Origin: Holacanthus passer | Lineage: Eukaryota > Chordata > Actinopteri > Pomacanthidae | Reading direction: 5' to 3' | Length of the DNA stretch: 64,000 nucleotides | Assembly (NCBI GenBank): GCA_025331565.1 | Contig: JAFREQ010000096.1 | Coordinates: 1,054,001 to 1,118,000 of the forward strand | Shown here: in pieces, positions 1 to 12,500 of the stretch | How positions within the stretch are numbered: position 1 is the stretch's first letter | Layout of the letters: every line of letters starts with the position of its first letter | Position numbers and translations under genes: made by a program | The notes under the pieces: generated by a model | Told to the model about the DNA's origin: nothing | The model's database searches: none | The model's input: the letters and a program-made list of their open reading frames with translations, nothing else

Positions 1-60
1 TCCTTAGTAAAGAGACAGATAAACACACACATACTCTCACACTCATGCAGTATTGCTGAC

Positions 61-148
61 CTGCTGGTAAAAGTAGAGCATAGTGGTTCTATCGTCTTTG
101 AATTTCTCCATGAAGTCTGACGGGATGTATCTGATCCTCAGATCGTAT
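61..148 (-). CDS. ptk2b: ptk2b third coding exon (FERM)
   Basis: Acceptor TTTGTCCAG|A completes the Arg codon left by the previous exon, followed by YDLRIRYIPSDFMEKF and TTMLYFYQQ. The donor CAG|GTCAGC ends in phase 0, at the same place as the mammalian gene (QQ|L). Confidence 0.85.
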
Positions 149-936
149 CTGGACAAACAAACATCACAGTCACAACTTTTTCTTTAGAGGATGTGACACA
201 GCTTGATTCTAACAGGGTGTTCAAGCAGTAAAAAATGTGCAATCATCAAAATTTTCATTGCACACAAGATATTGAATTTTTTTGATAAAACTCAGACAAA
301 GACTGAAGCACTGACCTCCACTCGGCCTCCAGGTGCTGCTGCTCGTAGCGCTGGGTGAGTTCACACACCGTCAGGTCTGGGTGCAGCCAGTGTATCACTG
401 ATGACTTGAGGTGTTTGAGGAGGAGGCTGTAGCATAGGTTGTATTTTATGTCTGGACCCACACAGCCACTGGACAGCACGACATTCATGATGTCCTGGGA
501 TGAAAGTAATCATACAGTAACGGCTCAATGAAGTTATTGATGACTATGTGTACAACACCCTATGAGCATAAGAGTACAGTAGAGTAGATAGTAGAGTACA
601 GTACAGTGCAGTAGAGTAAGTAGTAGGGTGCAGTAGAACAAAGTAGAGTACAGTAGAGTAGAAAGCATAGTGCAGTAGAGTACAGTCAAGTGCAGTAGAA
701 TACAGTAGATAGTAGAGTAGAGTAGCGTATACCCTGACAGTCCAGCCCTCCTCACAGCGGACTAGTTTAAAGTTCTTGCCCAGGTTGGAGCTGTTGCTAA
801 GGAAACACACTTTGACGATCTTCACTGGGAAGACGCCGTCCCTGGTGACATGTGCCGTGGGAGACATGTCCGATGAATCCGAGTGGCTGGTGGGAGACAT
901 GCTCCTCCAGGACAAGGTGCTGGTGTCTCCCGACAT
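61..936 (-). CDS. ptk2b: ptk2b (PYK2) 5' coding exons, gene partial at left edge
   Basis: Non-receptor tyrosine kinase PYK2, a FAK relative that links calcium and integrin signals to the cytoskeleton. Three minus-strand coding exons join in phase: 936-733, 494-316 and 148-61. Together they give a low-complexity N-terminus and then the start of the FERM F1 lobe. Seen motifs include KVCFLSNSSNLGKNFKLVRC, IHWLHPDLTV, EAEWRYDLRIRY and TTMLYFYQQ; these match PYK2 better than FAK (PYK2 has KVCFYSNSFNPGKNFKLV and TTLLYFYQQ). The start at 936 (MSGD) is preferred by similarity to the mammalian MSG start; an adjacent ATG at 939 would add one Met. The remaining FERM, kinase and FAT parts lie beyond position 1. 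The family and exon joins are well supported; which teleost paralogue (a or b) is not resolved. Confidence 0.88.
316..494 (-). CDS. ptk2b: ptk2b second coding exon (FERM F1)
   Basis: Acceptor TCCCAG|GACATC; donor TGGAG|GTCAGT, phase 2. It encodes DIMNVVLSSG..GPDIKYN, then LKHLKSSVIHWLHPDLTV and EAEWR, aligning without gaps to the PYK2 segment between LVKC and EAEWR. Confidence 0.85.
553..727. repeat. AGTAGAGTACAGT-type minisatellite in ptk2b intron
   Basis: Degenerate tandem array of AGTAG / AGTACAGT units (plus strand), ending six bases before the ptk2b exon donor. It explains the leucine/cysteine/tyrosine-rich spurious reading frames on the minus strand here. Confidence 0.8.
733..936 (-). 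CDS. ptk2b: ptk2b first coding exon
   Basis: 68 codons, phase 0 at the end. It runs from MSGDTSTL through a Ser/Thr-rich leader into KVCFLSN..NFKLVRC, the first strand region of the FERM F1 lobe. The donor is AGG|GTATAC on the minus strand. The N-terminal leader does not resemble the mammalian one, which is usual for PYK2. Confidence 0.82.
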
Positions 937-1221
937 CATGCACGCACACACACACACACTCAATACATACACACCCGGACACACACAGCGTGTATGCTAC
1001 TGCTCATAGACATACGCTGCTGTCACACCTATGTGCACCATTTCACTCCCTTCCTCCTCTCTCACACCCACACAGTCACGTCAAACACACACATGAGGGG
1101 ATGCATTGAAGCTGGAGACACACAGGAGTTGGACACAACAGTTATTATATGATCAGACAGGATTTGATTTACATTCATATCTCAAAAAGTTCAACGTCTG
1201 CTGCGTTCTCTGTGTACTCAC

Positions 1222-1290
1222 CGGCTCTGCAGATGCTCCCGGCCCAGGACCACGAACGCACCGCCAGTCTTTCAAACTGAAAACAAGTCA
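1222..1290 (-). other. ptk2b: Possible 5' non-coding exon of ptk2b
   Basis: On the minus strand a consensus donor (CCG|GTGAGTAC) sits at 1222/1221, about 290 bases upstream of the first coding exon, following a GC-rich stretch. This is the layout expected for a 5' UTR exon. The 5' end (1290) is only a guess and no promoter element was recognised, so the call rests on the donor alone. Confidence 0.3.
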
Positions 1291-1299
1291 ACTCCAGCA

Positions 1300-4200
1300 A
1301 CAGACTGCACTCATGTTACTTTGTATGTGCAGATTTGATCGATTTCGGCAGGTTAACACAGCAGAATTATGCGAAGTTGTGCCCCGAAGAAGAACCTCAC
1401 GAGTGAGCGAAAGAGGAAACAGTGCTTACGGGCAAATAAGGAAGTTGAAGAGCAGCTAACAGAAAAACTGACAGGACTGATGAAACTGCCGTGTCACCCC
1501 TGTCTCACATGTGATGGCACAGTCCGCCACCAAACCACAACCCACCCACTGTGCAAAAAGGGGCATGGCCTGAGTTATGCTTCTTTCTTCTTCCACAGGT
1601 TTTGATGAGAACAGTCCAGGTGAAAACTGGGATTTTATATTATCACAATATTTTTCTCCAAGTACAACAAGCACAATATGAGCTGGTCATTTTCAGGTTT
1701 TAATCATGGCCTCTGGGTCTGTCCAACATTGGGTCCAAACTGCGTAACATGCACATTTGTGGTCTGCAGAGGTTGAACCCTACTGACTGATCTTTTCTGT
1801 AGCACCACCATGAGGTTGACATTCTTTTCATTTTCTCCTCAGGATGAATTATAATAACCTTGGCGATCGAATTAATCACATTCCCGCAAGCCTGACCTTT
1901 ACTTTGATAAACAAAGATGGTGAACGTGGTAAACATTATGGGGCTCTGGGTGGAATTAAAGTCAATTAAAACAGTGATGGGTTTAAGCTAAATAGCCAGA
2001 AGAAATTGTAATAGTGTGAAATGTAATGAAATACAATCTTAAATTAAAAACTGCTCTCTATAAGACGAGAAGCATTTATTAAAAGCTCTAGTATGGCAGT
2101 GACTCAGCCTGTTCAGATGTAGTGAGGCGTACGAGGCGTCAGACTGGTGATGGAAAATTCTTTGCCCCCCTGGTTCAACCTCAGTGGTTTTGTTCTGCCT
2201 TTGTTGAGTAGGAGTTAAACGGCTCGCTTTGAGTTTGTGTGAAAGATGAAGGTAGAAACAATACGCTCTTATGTGACAGGAAAAGTGTGGAAAATAGAGA
2301 GGTTTAACATTTTAGCACCAGTTTGATATTATTTACTGTCTTACTTGCAGGGTGATACTTTAATACTACTAACCTATCGATTCGTAGGATTATGTAGATC
2401 CACAGAGTTTGGAGTTCACCTGTCCATAATTTCTGCATGATTGACTTGTGTTTTCTCCCATGCAGATTCGTGTAAGGTGACACCTGGACAGAAACAGCAC
2501 TACAGGATGTTTGGTTTTTCAGGTGACAGCTGAGATCAATGAGATCTGGAGTCGGTTGGAAAAGATGAACCTTATTATATTTTGATATGAGGCTTTTTCC
2601 GCACACAAGGACCTACGACAGCAAAAGAGAGGAGAGACAAATATCACAGACAAGCTCTTACATCCTGTGTTAATTCACAAATAAAAGTGTCACCATTCTT
2701 CTTGTGACTATGTAGGCTGACATCCTGTTATGTGCAGAGTATCAAAATTTCACACTCACGACCCACCCGAGTTTTTCCTCTAAACACAGCACAAAGCTAA
2801 ATTGTATTCATGAAGCACTCGAGGCACAGATGCTAAAGCTTTCTGGTCTGGTGAGTAGAAGGTGCAGAGCAAATCTCCAAGGATGCTGTTTTCATGAGCA
2901 AAAGCCCAGACACCAAGGTGCATGATGGGCATTACTGACAGACTTTGTGTGCATGTGTGATTTAGAACCAGTAAATAAGTTGCTGCATTAGTTATTTCAA
3001 TGAAATCAATTGACAGTGGTGTCCTGCTGCAGTATTGATTACTATTCGCAAACTTCTGTAAAATGGAAACTTTTCTATGAGGTATAGAATAAAGTGTCCG
3101 ACAGAGGGCGCCACAGCCCAGTTTGACACAGTAGATAATAGAAAGCTTTCAGTCAATTAATTAATAATGTCATGTCCCTCCAGTCACAAGGAGACATCGA
3201 CTTAATACAGTCTATGGTTCATTGAGTCAATCAGTGCATTAGCACATTTATGTCCACTGATGACTTTCTCTGAACAATGATGAGCCACAAGCAGGAGCTA
3301 TTATCTAAGTAACACTTGTTTTAATTAAAACTATTTTGAGCTGTTCTGCTTCTTCCCACGATGAAAAAAAAAGTTCCATCATATCATAGCAGTTGTAAAA
3401 GTTAAGATTTGACGTAAACAAATTTGAAACTAAATGTAAACTGAATATTTTGTGTGTTACATCAGCGTGTGGATAAATTAGCCACCTATCTTAAATGTGT
3501 AGATTTTTGAATGGAGTTTGGCGCAGCGTCTGTCCAAAATATTGCTGTAAATTAAGAGGAACTTTCTGGATGAGGAAACACTTTTTACTTACAGACATCT
3601 GGGATTTTAATAGTCTGTTTCAGTCGTTGACTTTATAATATGAATTAGCCTGTTTATCTGTGGGACGGTCCAGTGATGAGCTGCTGCGTCAAAGTCAACG
3701 GAGAAAATAAGGATTAAGACGGAAGTTATACGGTTTTGCCTTCAAAGTAAAATAGCTGACGTATTAAAAACTGTAAAAAGTGCTAATGTTCTGAAATATT
3801 AGTCATTTGATTGAATTTGTTCCAAAGCAGTTAAACTGTTTAGTCTAAAATGTGTGTTTGTTGATATATGGTGGCCTACTCAATGAAGAAATTTGCAGAT
3901 TTCTTAATAGAAATAGAGTTGAACTTAAAAATAGTAAACAACACTCAAACACAAATTTAAAAAAAACCCACACATTTAATTTCTGATTTAGAAAAACTGC
4001 CATGCGTTCATAGCTACAAAACCAATTGGCAGGACTTGATACATGAATATAATAGTAATAAGAATAATACTAATGGTGATGATGACAAACATTAACGTCT
4101 CGCATCTTTTCAGAACAAGCGTTCCACAAGCGCCTCAGGTATATGCTTTTAATTTGAAAACAATTAAAGGAAGTCGTGTCATGCAGTTCCTGTCTTGACA

Positions 4201-4320
4201 TTGGTGCTGCTGCTACAGTTGTGAAGACAACATGCCAACATCCGCTGAGACAGAGAGACAATAAGAAGCCGTAAAGGAAGGAAACACCTTTATTTCTCAT
4301 TTCCACATCTGTATTTTATT
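1300..4320. other. Spacer between divergent ptk2b and arhgef7
   Basis: No exon-like open frame with coding character was found. The stretch is AT-rich and includes a fragment resembling a common fish interspersed repeat (about 1790-1895, GCACCACCATGAGGTTGACA and CCTCAGGATGAATTATAATA). A CTCF-like core (CAGAGGGCGC) lies at about 3102. No clear CpG island or TATA box was recognised for either gene. Confidence 0.5.
1790..1895 (+). repeat. Fragment of a fish interspersed repeat
   Basis: Reads GCACCACCATGAGGTTGACA, then CTCAGGATGAATTATAATAA and CCTTGG. This is the same family texture as the longer copy near 54.0-54.4 kb (GACAGACAT.. / ATGAA..GTAATAACTT.. / AGCACCACCA.. / GGTCAAAATTTC). Family name not assigned. 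Confidence 0.4.
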
Positions 4321-4465
4321 TTGAAACAACAGCCCGTGCGATCCAACCAGTGTGTGTGGACTGATGTTGAAACGAGGCGGGGCTCAGACCTCCTGTCTCA
4401 TATTGGACTGATCAGAAGTGGGAGAGCAGAGACAGTGAGGAGCCGCCGTTTGATGCCATTAGAAG

Positions 4466-4630
4466 ATGAATTCAGCCGAGCAGACGGTGACCTGGCTCAT
4501 CACGCTGGGAGTCCTGGAGTCTCCCAAGAAGAGCATCTCTGACCCGGAGGCTTTTCTGCAGAGCTCCCTGCAGGATGGAGCGGTGCTGTGCAGGCTGCTG
4601 GAGAGACTCCGAGCCGGGACCGTGGACAAA
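4466..4630 (+). CDS. arhgef7: arhgef7 exon 1 (CH domain start)
   Basis: ATG followed by NSAEQTVTWLITLGVLESP, essentially the mammalian beta-PIX N-terminus; 55 codons, phase 0, donor AAA|GTAAGT. The first in-frame Met with this sequence fixes the start. Confidence 0.92.
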
Positions 4631-5574
4631 GTAAGTGCATGGAGGACATGAAAGAAAGAAGCCATTAATAAACAAACATGCTATTTAGAATAATGGAAAA
4701 CAGCTCTACAGGATGAATATATGAACCCAATCATCCTATAAACATCCTACTCAATTTAGAGCTCCTCATGAAAAGCAGTGTTAAACAGTAAAATGCTTTA
4801 AGAGGTCAAGAGGAGTATTTGCAAATCACTGACTTTATAAGTAATCATCAGTAGTTAAAAAATCCCAGTTATCATGTAGTGTTCATTAAAAAATACTAAG
4901 ATATTGTTTTTTCTGTTTGTTGTCAAAAGACAAACAAACATCTGGCCAATCAAGTCAAAGAGGGTCAACACATTTTAGGCACTTATACTCCATACTATAA
5001 TATACTATACTGTTCTAATTAATATTAAATATTTCTTAAAGACCCACTACTGTGTAACCTTCTTTTATTTACTTAATATTATTTGCATTTGCATTCATTC
5101 ATATTGTAGTTTATCTATCTATCTATCTTTCTAACAATACTTAATACTAATAATAAACAGGCTACAGGTAATCATGTATATGTTAATTCTATTTTTACTG
5201 TACAATGTTATCCTCACTTCTCTTTGCTTTTCATTTTTCGTTTTTTTCTTTTTCTACTATTTTCAGCCGATCTCACTTTTGATCAGTTTATATTTGTTAT
5301 TTCTATGTCGTTTGGCAAAAGGACAAAAAGGGAGGATGATATGTGACATATCTGGAACCTGATTCCTTAATTCAATTCTAAATATATGTGCATTGCTGTA
5401 ATAGTAATAGTGCTAATAGAAATACCAAATTATTTGACAATAACACTACAATCACTGTGTGTTTTGGTCTATTGAACCAGTACTACAGTAATGTATTTGC
5501 TGTATATGCTCACCATAGCTAGTTCATGATAGGACTAATGACTAATAGGATTTTTTTTTTTTAACATGGCAATA

Positions 5575-5673
<99 letters not shown>

Positions 5674-8600
5674 GACCATGAACCTGTCAACGTCATTTCC
5701 TCCTTTGCTTTATCCAACTTCCCTGCTAGATTGTAGATCTCTATCAGAGCAGCCTCTGTCAGTTTTTCTTTCAAAATAAAGGCATACAACAGTGTCAGCA
5801 CTTATGGATCACCCCTGTACTATTTATTTTACCTCGTCCATTGCCACAGCTAGTCCACTTTTGTGACAACATCGGATTTAATTTCTAGTTATATTTTACA
5901 TGTTTTCTACAATACATACTTTTCTTCATGTTCTTTTGATATACAGCCTATAACAATTGATGTAGGCTAAGAAGACATAAAACTTTATAATACAATCAAT
6001 ATATACTAGACTACAAACACTGGTATCCAACTACTAACTACGATAATGTAATAGTAAATATAACTTTTACCTAAGGTCCGATTTCAAACATAAAATTGTA
6101 TGAAAACGTCGCGTAATTGATGCTTTAGTTTGAAAGGTGAAACCGGAAGTGTGCCTTATTAGCTAGCTTGATGCTGGTTGAGCAGCAAGTGGCAGCAAGT
6201 GCACCAGCAAAGCCTGGAATTAGACTGTTTTGGTGCGGAAAAAACCCTCAAACACGTCCATTAACAGCTTATTAACATTTCTTGTCAGTATTTGAAGCTA
6301 ATTTTCGTCACTTTCCGTGTGTAGTTTTTCCAGGAACCGAGGAGCGACAGCGAGTGTCAGAGGAACATTAGCGAGTTTATTAAAGGCTGCGGGTGTTTCG
6401 GTGTGGAGGTGAGTTCACATTAAGGCATCAATAATGTATTTATTAATGCACTGTCACAGTAGGAAGCCCAGAAAACACATTCACCCACACATACACAAAC
6501 CCATTCATCCTTAAAACCACCTGTAAAACTTCCATATCCTGCTGTCTTTCATGCTGTTAATGTTTAGCTGTTTATGAGGCTTCAGCACTGTTATTGTCAT
6601 TGTCATGCTGGGAAATGTAGGCCTGCATATACCTTTATAATGAGAAATAGAAATACATGACTATCTGTGTGTAGCTGATTTGATTTTTTTAATTAATTCA
6701 GTGTTTGCTTCTTAGCCATTCAAACATCTAATCACGTTGATAAGGTGGTAAATATAAAGGTGACCTCCAATGAGTGATTCATAATACAGCAAGTGTTAAT
6801 CAGATTTTCTGGGACTATCTTCTTATAAATCACCCTTTGTAAAAGGTTTAGAAGTTGTAAATAATGGCTTTATTAGTTAATGAATCATGCCCTTCATGGA
6901 TCAATATATGCACTTGATAAGAACAACTGTTGAGTGAGCAAGTTATGGAAAATAACTTTGGCAGGTGTCCTTTCTATTTGTTACATTATGCATTATAAAT
7001 GTTGGTAATCCATTGATAAATACTCATGGTTTTCTCACTTTCATCAAATCTGTAATTGTAAATGTCAGTAAGTCATCAATAAGGGAGTTTTTGTAATGTT
7101 TAAGTTAAAATGATCTTAGCTCAGATAAGTGGTCTGTGATTTTTCACAACCTGACAACTCAAAAGTTATCATCAGTAAATGATTTATTGTCCATAAATAA
7201 AGCCATTAGTCATTAAAAAATTGTACAATTTTGCTCTTATAAAGAAAAGAGGGCGTGTCCTCATATGACATACTAGGCTACATCAGCTAGAAACCGCTAA
7301 CTGTGGCATTTACAATGACTTTATGTTATTAAGAGAATCAAAAGAAGAGTAAGGGCAGGCACACTAATATTAGGAACAAGCAGGATAAAATTTGCTATTG
7401 CTGCATGAGGATGAATTATGGTTCGCTTGGTTGAGTCTGTGGAATAGATGAACATATTGGGTAGGTCTTGTCTTTGTATTTAGGACAACTGTAGTCCTGT
7501 CAGTTGGTGTGGTCCCCCTTTGAAATGACAGTGTGCTACAGATACATGTTTGTTTGTCACTAGATCTGTGCTGTCTATGGGAATCCTTTTTTAGATTCCA
7601 CACAGGTCTGAATGAAAATGATCATGATAATACTGATGGTGGTGATAGGCATGTATGTTGTTGTTGTTGTTGGTGATGCTGATCATACAACTCAACTGGC
7701 ACAGAAAGTTTCAAATGGAAATCAAATGGATTTATCTAAAATATGTCTGTATTATTATCAGACTTCAAAAACCCAGGTATTAGGGTGTGTGCATGTGTCG
7801 GTGTGTTTGCACAACAGTGGGTCAAGCCAGGTTATTCATATCCTGCCCCACAATGGGTGTGAAGATATGGCTCGTGAGTAGTGTGGTACCAAATTACACC
7901 AAACACTCACCCACACACACTATTGATCTTAGCCATGGAAAAAGCCATGGAATCATATTGGAAAAGAGCAGATTATGCAACAGAGTGAGAGCGTCCTGGG
8001 CTGTAGACCTATAACAAGCTTTTGCTCCAGACTTGGAAAATTAATTTGACGTTCCTAAAAGCAGTATGAAAAGATGAAATGGAGGAGAGGAGAAGGGCGA
8101 GCTGATGTAATGCAACACGTCAGGCAGTCAGTGGATTTTCCAATCAGGTTGATTAGAGGCATGTCAGCCATGTTGCTGGAAGCCAAGGCTTCCATTACCA
8201 GCAGCCTGACTGACATCAGCGTAGTAATTCTCCCAGACAGTCATCGGACAAGCAGAGGACAAGCCAGACTGTCTGTCCAGTAGAGGAGGATTATAGAATG
8301 GACAAGAAGTGCCAGTGTGACTGTGGATGAATTCTGACTCCACGATTAACCAGAGCTACACAATTAATCAGACAATAAATTTTGCCTTTGCTATTTATTA
8401 ACCTTAATCGTGTGGGATATCGATTTTGTGCATTTAGAGTGCCCTCTCTGCAGCATTAAATCAAGCGCTCCCTATTATCAGGTAAGCTGTTGGACCAATC
8501 GGATGCGCTTGTTCTAAGCATGCTGTGGTTGTGTGCTCTCTGCCAACTGCAGGCAAGAGTATTTTCACTACAGATGCAACCTATAGGATGAACATAACTG

Positions 8601-9482
8601 CATTTACCATGTAGTTATTATCATTAAATGATGCCATATTTGATTTATATTCATCTTTTAAATAGAAAATAGTATTGTCGTAATACAATTAACAAGTGCA
8701 GTAAAATGAATTTATTTCTAAAGATGAACAAATAATCTTTATGATAAATAATCTGCCATTTGGAATTAGAGGAATCCAACTCCTCAAAATACTGGACTTT
8801 GATCGACATTGGCATCGGCTCCTGTATTTGAAATGTGCTGAAGCAGGGACATATATAGGATGAGATGTCCTGACTTTACTTACCTGAACCTGTTGAGGTC
8901 AATGTTTACATGATGATAATTAACACATGCATCATGCAGAATCTTATAAATGCCTTTCTTTGTCGCTGACATCATGTGGTTCTTAGTGTGAGATTTCATT
9001 GTTGATCATGTCCATTGATACATTATTGGACTGGAAGGAGCTGCAGCTGAATACCTACAATGTGTGCAACCTTAGCACTGGTACATTTGTACTTCAGCAA
9101 TGGATAGAAAGCCTCATTAGTATCTTGGCTCAATGCCAGTGGGAGAGATGAAAGTGTGTATTAACTGTTGGGTCCATACTGCCCTGACTACTAATCAGCC
9201 TGTATATGAATCAGACCAAGTGGATTCTTAAGGAACGTTGCCCTTTTATCATTAGATTAAAGAGACCCAGAGTGTAAAAAAAGTAGAATTTGCTATTTCT
9301 GGCTCTCAGCATGCACCCTTGGGGATTTAATATGAAATAGTTTTAAATTCAGTCCCAAATCAGGACGTTTCAGCTTTGACTTTCATGCCCCAGATTGCTC
9401 CGCCTTCACGCCTTGGGAACATAGAAGTCAGTCAGTGTGTGGTATACACAAGATTAGGGGCTTCAGAGGTATTTTGATTATG

Positions 9483-9517
<35 letters not shown>

Positions 9518-12500
9518 TGAGGAGATTACAAGGGGAAGCTCAGACTTTGAGTAATCCTGCTCCAGACTGCACTTGGAGCAGGGATGTAAACCCCTGCTAA
9601 ACTTAGTATTCATTTTTAGGCTGACACGTTTTTGCAGTGTAAATTCAGAATAAGTGCTGATGCAGCCTAAATAAGGATTGTGTATTGCATTATTGCAGAT
9701 ATTTGTATTGTTGTTGTTGGTTGTTCATCTTATTAGGATCACAAACTGGAAGTCATAGGTCCCTTTCTATTTACCACCACATCTCTGTGTGAGATACACG
9801 TATGGAAATGTCAGGAAGACAGCTTGGTGTCCATGTTGATGTCACGCTCTATGAATTTATTATGAATGTGTGTACGTGTTTTTTTTCTTGTCTGTTTCAA
9901 ACCCCTCTGTGATTCATTGCTGTTCTAAAGTGCATTTGCTTTTCTCTAATTTAGCCTTTTGAGGTCAATGATCTCCTACAGGGACTGAACTTCTCCAAGG
10001 TCCTAAACTCCTTAGTCGCCCTTAATAAAGCTACTGAAGGTAAGATTATTGCGTTTCTATATTTTTATTTATATTATTATTAGAAATACTAGTTGTAAGA
10101 GGATCATGTGCAATAATGTCATATTATGTTATACTGTACAGAATAATGATATTTTGATATGCTCTTGACTTTTGTTATTAAAAGTATCATTATCTTACCA
10201 GGGTTTATAAAGAATGTCATGTATTTTAATTGTTCAGACTAATAACTGAACCACTGTGTGCAGACATAGGTGTTTCTGAAGACAGTGTGTGTGCGCCACA
10301 CTCCTCCTCAACATTGAGGATCAAGTCTTTTGACTCTCTGAACACCCAGAGTCGCTCCTCTAAACTGCTGCAGCCTCAGTACCGCAGCCTGGTGAGTTGC
10401 CATGACAACGACGACAACACATCTCACGAGTAATGACGGTAGACAAACACTGAATGGGGTTAGATATACAAAACTGATATTAAACTCCTGCTCTTGTACA
10501 GTGGAGGTCACCACTTGTAAACAAGGAGTCATACACTCAGTCCAGATTCAGTCTGTCCTCTTCTCTTTTCTCTCAGGACATGTCAGAGGGCAGTGGGTGT
10601 GGCCACTTGCTGGTCAAGGCGCGCTTTCCCTTCCAGCAGACCAACGAGGACGAACTCTCTTTCTCCAAGGGCGACATCATCAGCGTGAGTCGGCAGGAGG
10701 AGGGGGGCTGGTGGGAAGGATCGCTCAACGGCAAATCTGGGTGGTTCCCCAGTAACTATGTACGGGAGCTGAAAGGAAGCGGTAGGTGCAGCTCTTATGG
10801 CTTCACATGTTGTGCATCTTTCATTTCCCTCATTTTTCACAACAGTGGGGGGAAGGTGTTAACTTATGTAACTTGGACTATTTTTGTCTGCACAGCTCTT
10901 CACCCTCAGATTCAGAATACAACAGCTTGTTTTTAAAAAGTGCTTCCACCAAGACTGCAACATAAGAGCTAAGAACTCATCAGTGCATATTTTAGCATCT
11001 GGGTTAATTTGCATTTCTGACCTCAAAGTGAACACAGCTGAGTTCAGGAGGCTGTTAACTGCTGCCTCCTGTGCTTGTAAGAGACATCTCCTCAAGGCTT
11101 GTTTGATCCTGTTGGTTGGTTGTGTTGCTTTCTGAGCAGAGAAGGCAGGAACGAAGGAAGGAAGCTCCGCAAGCACACAAAGACAGGAAGTTCCAGAGCT
11201 GCTGTATAGAAAGGAACTTCCTGACTTAAAGCTTGCAGCAGAAAACAAGGAACACGATAACAGAGAACTGGTAGATTCATGTGGCCGGTGGGAGTTTGAT
11301 GTATGAGATAGCAGACTTGCACTGGAGGGACCCGAACTTATGATAGCTGTGGTTATTTGACAAAGTAAACGCCTGTTGTCTTGGTTTACTGACATTAAAT
11401 TGTTTTTCACTCTGAGCCTTGGTCAGAATCATATAGAAGATGCTTAACACAGGAAAAGCAAAGGTCTCTAGGTTACATAGCAGTCTTTGGACCTTCCTTT
11501 GTTTCTGTTCCAAGGCCAAGATCAGGGTTAAAATCAAAAGAAAAGCTGGTTAAATAATACCTCTTTGTATCTTTCATAGCATCCTGATTACAGTAGATTC
11601 AGCTCTTTACTTTCTCTAGTCAGTCAGATAGGTCTAAAAAGATACAACATTAGGAATGGTAGAGCATTAAGCTACCCATTATCTACATAATGCTTATCAG
11701 TCTTCTGTCTTTACATTGCAATGTCTGCAAAGGACAAGTGAACTAAAGGATATGACAGCATGCCTTATTTTTGTCTGACCAAAGCTGAAAACAATAACCA
11801 GGACTGGGAAATGACATTGTGCAGTCAGTAAATTAAAGCATTCGGTCATTTGTTGTCCTACATTTTGTCGAATGTATTGCCACAACATTGCCCACAGGAA
11901 ATGTTGCAACATCATGAGGAGATATTTTTTCCTTGTAATATTATTGCATGGGGATGGGGATGACAGTTCGACCACCACAAGAGCTGTCATTTTTCTAGTA
12001 AGACACGCCAGTGCGAGACAGTTCAATGGAAGCTTAAATTTTATAGGTTGCTCACTTACCTTTGCCTGTTCAGCTATGCTGGTTGTCACTGCTCATGCTG
12101 ACTACGCAGTTCATGTGATAACAGTCATTAATAGAGAGGAGCATTTCATGACTTTAAATGTAACTTGATGTGACTTGTTCACACCTTGTTCTTGTTCCCA
12201 TTGTCTCTTTTTTGCTTTACAGACAAGACATTAGACAAGCCAAAGTCTGGGACGCTGAAAAGCCCCCCCAAGGGTTTTGACACCACTATCATCAGTAAGA
12301 CCTACTACAATGTGGTGAGCATCTTACTCACAAGAAAGTCATGTGTCTGCATGCATGTGTGTGTTAAAACTGTCTTTATTCTTTTGTAATGACCAGATGT
12401 TCTCACAATCATGGAAAGACAAAGTACCAGTTCTCACTTCTATCAGGATAGTTAAGGTTTGAATTCTGAAGATATTACCCAGAACTGGAATCTGTATGTG

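Noticed and set aside
1369..1605. Basic frame with KKNLTSERKRKQC as a coding exon
   Set aside because: Superficially helix-like, but there is no matching exon partner and it lies in the divergent spacer.
6334..6408. Shorter arhgef7 exon 2 starting at GAACCG
   Set aside because: In frame and possible, but the acceptor nine bases earlier gives FFQEPR and aligns without a gap to the family.
8330..8430. ATCGATTTT-containing stretch as a DNA transposon end
   Set aside because: Short resemblance only; no terminal inverted repeat or target duplication found.
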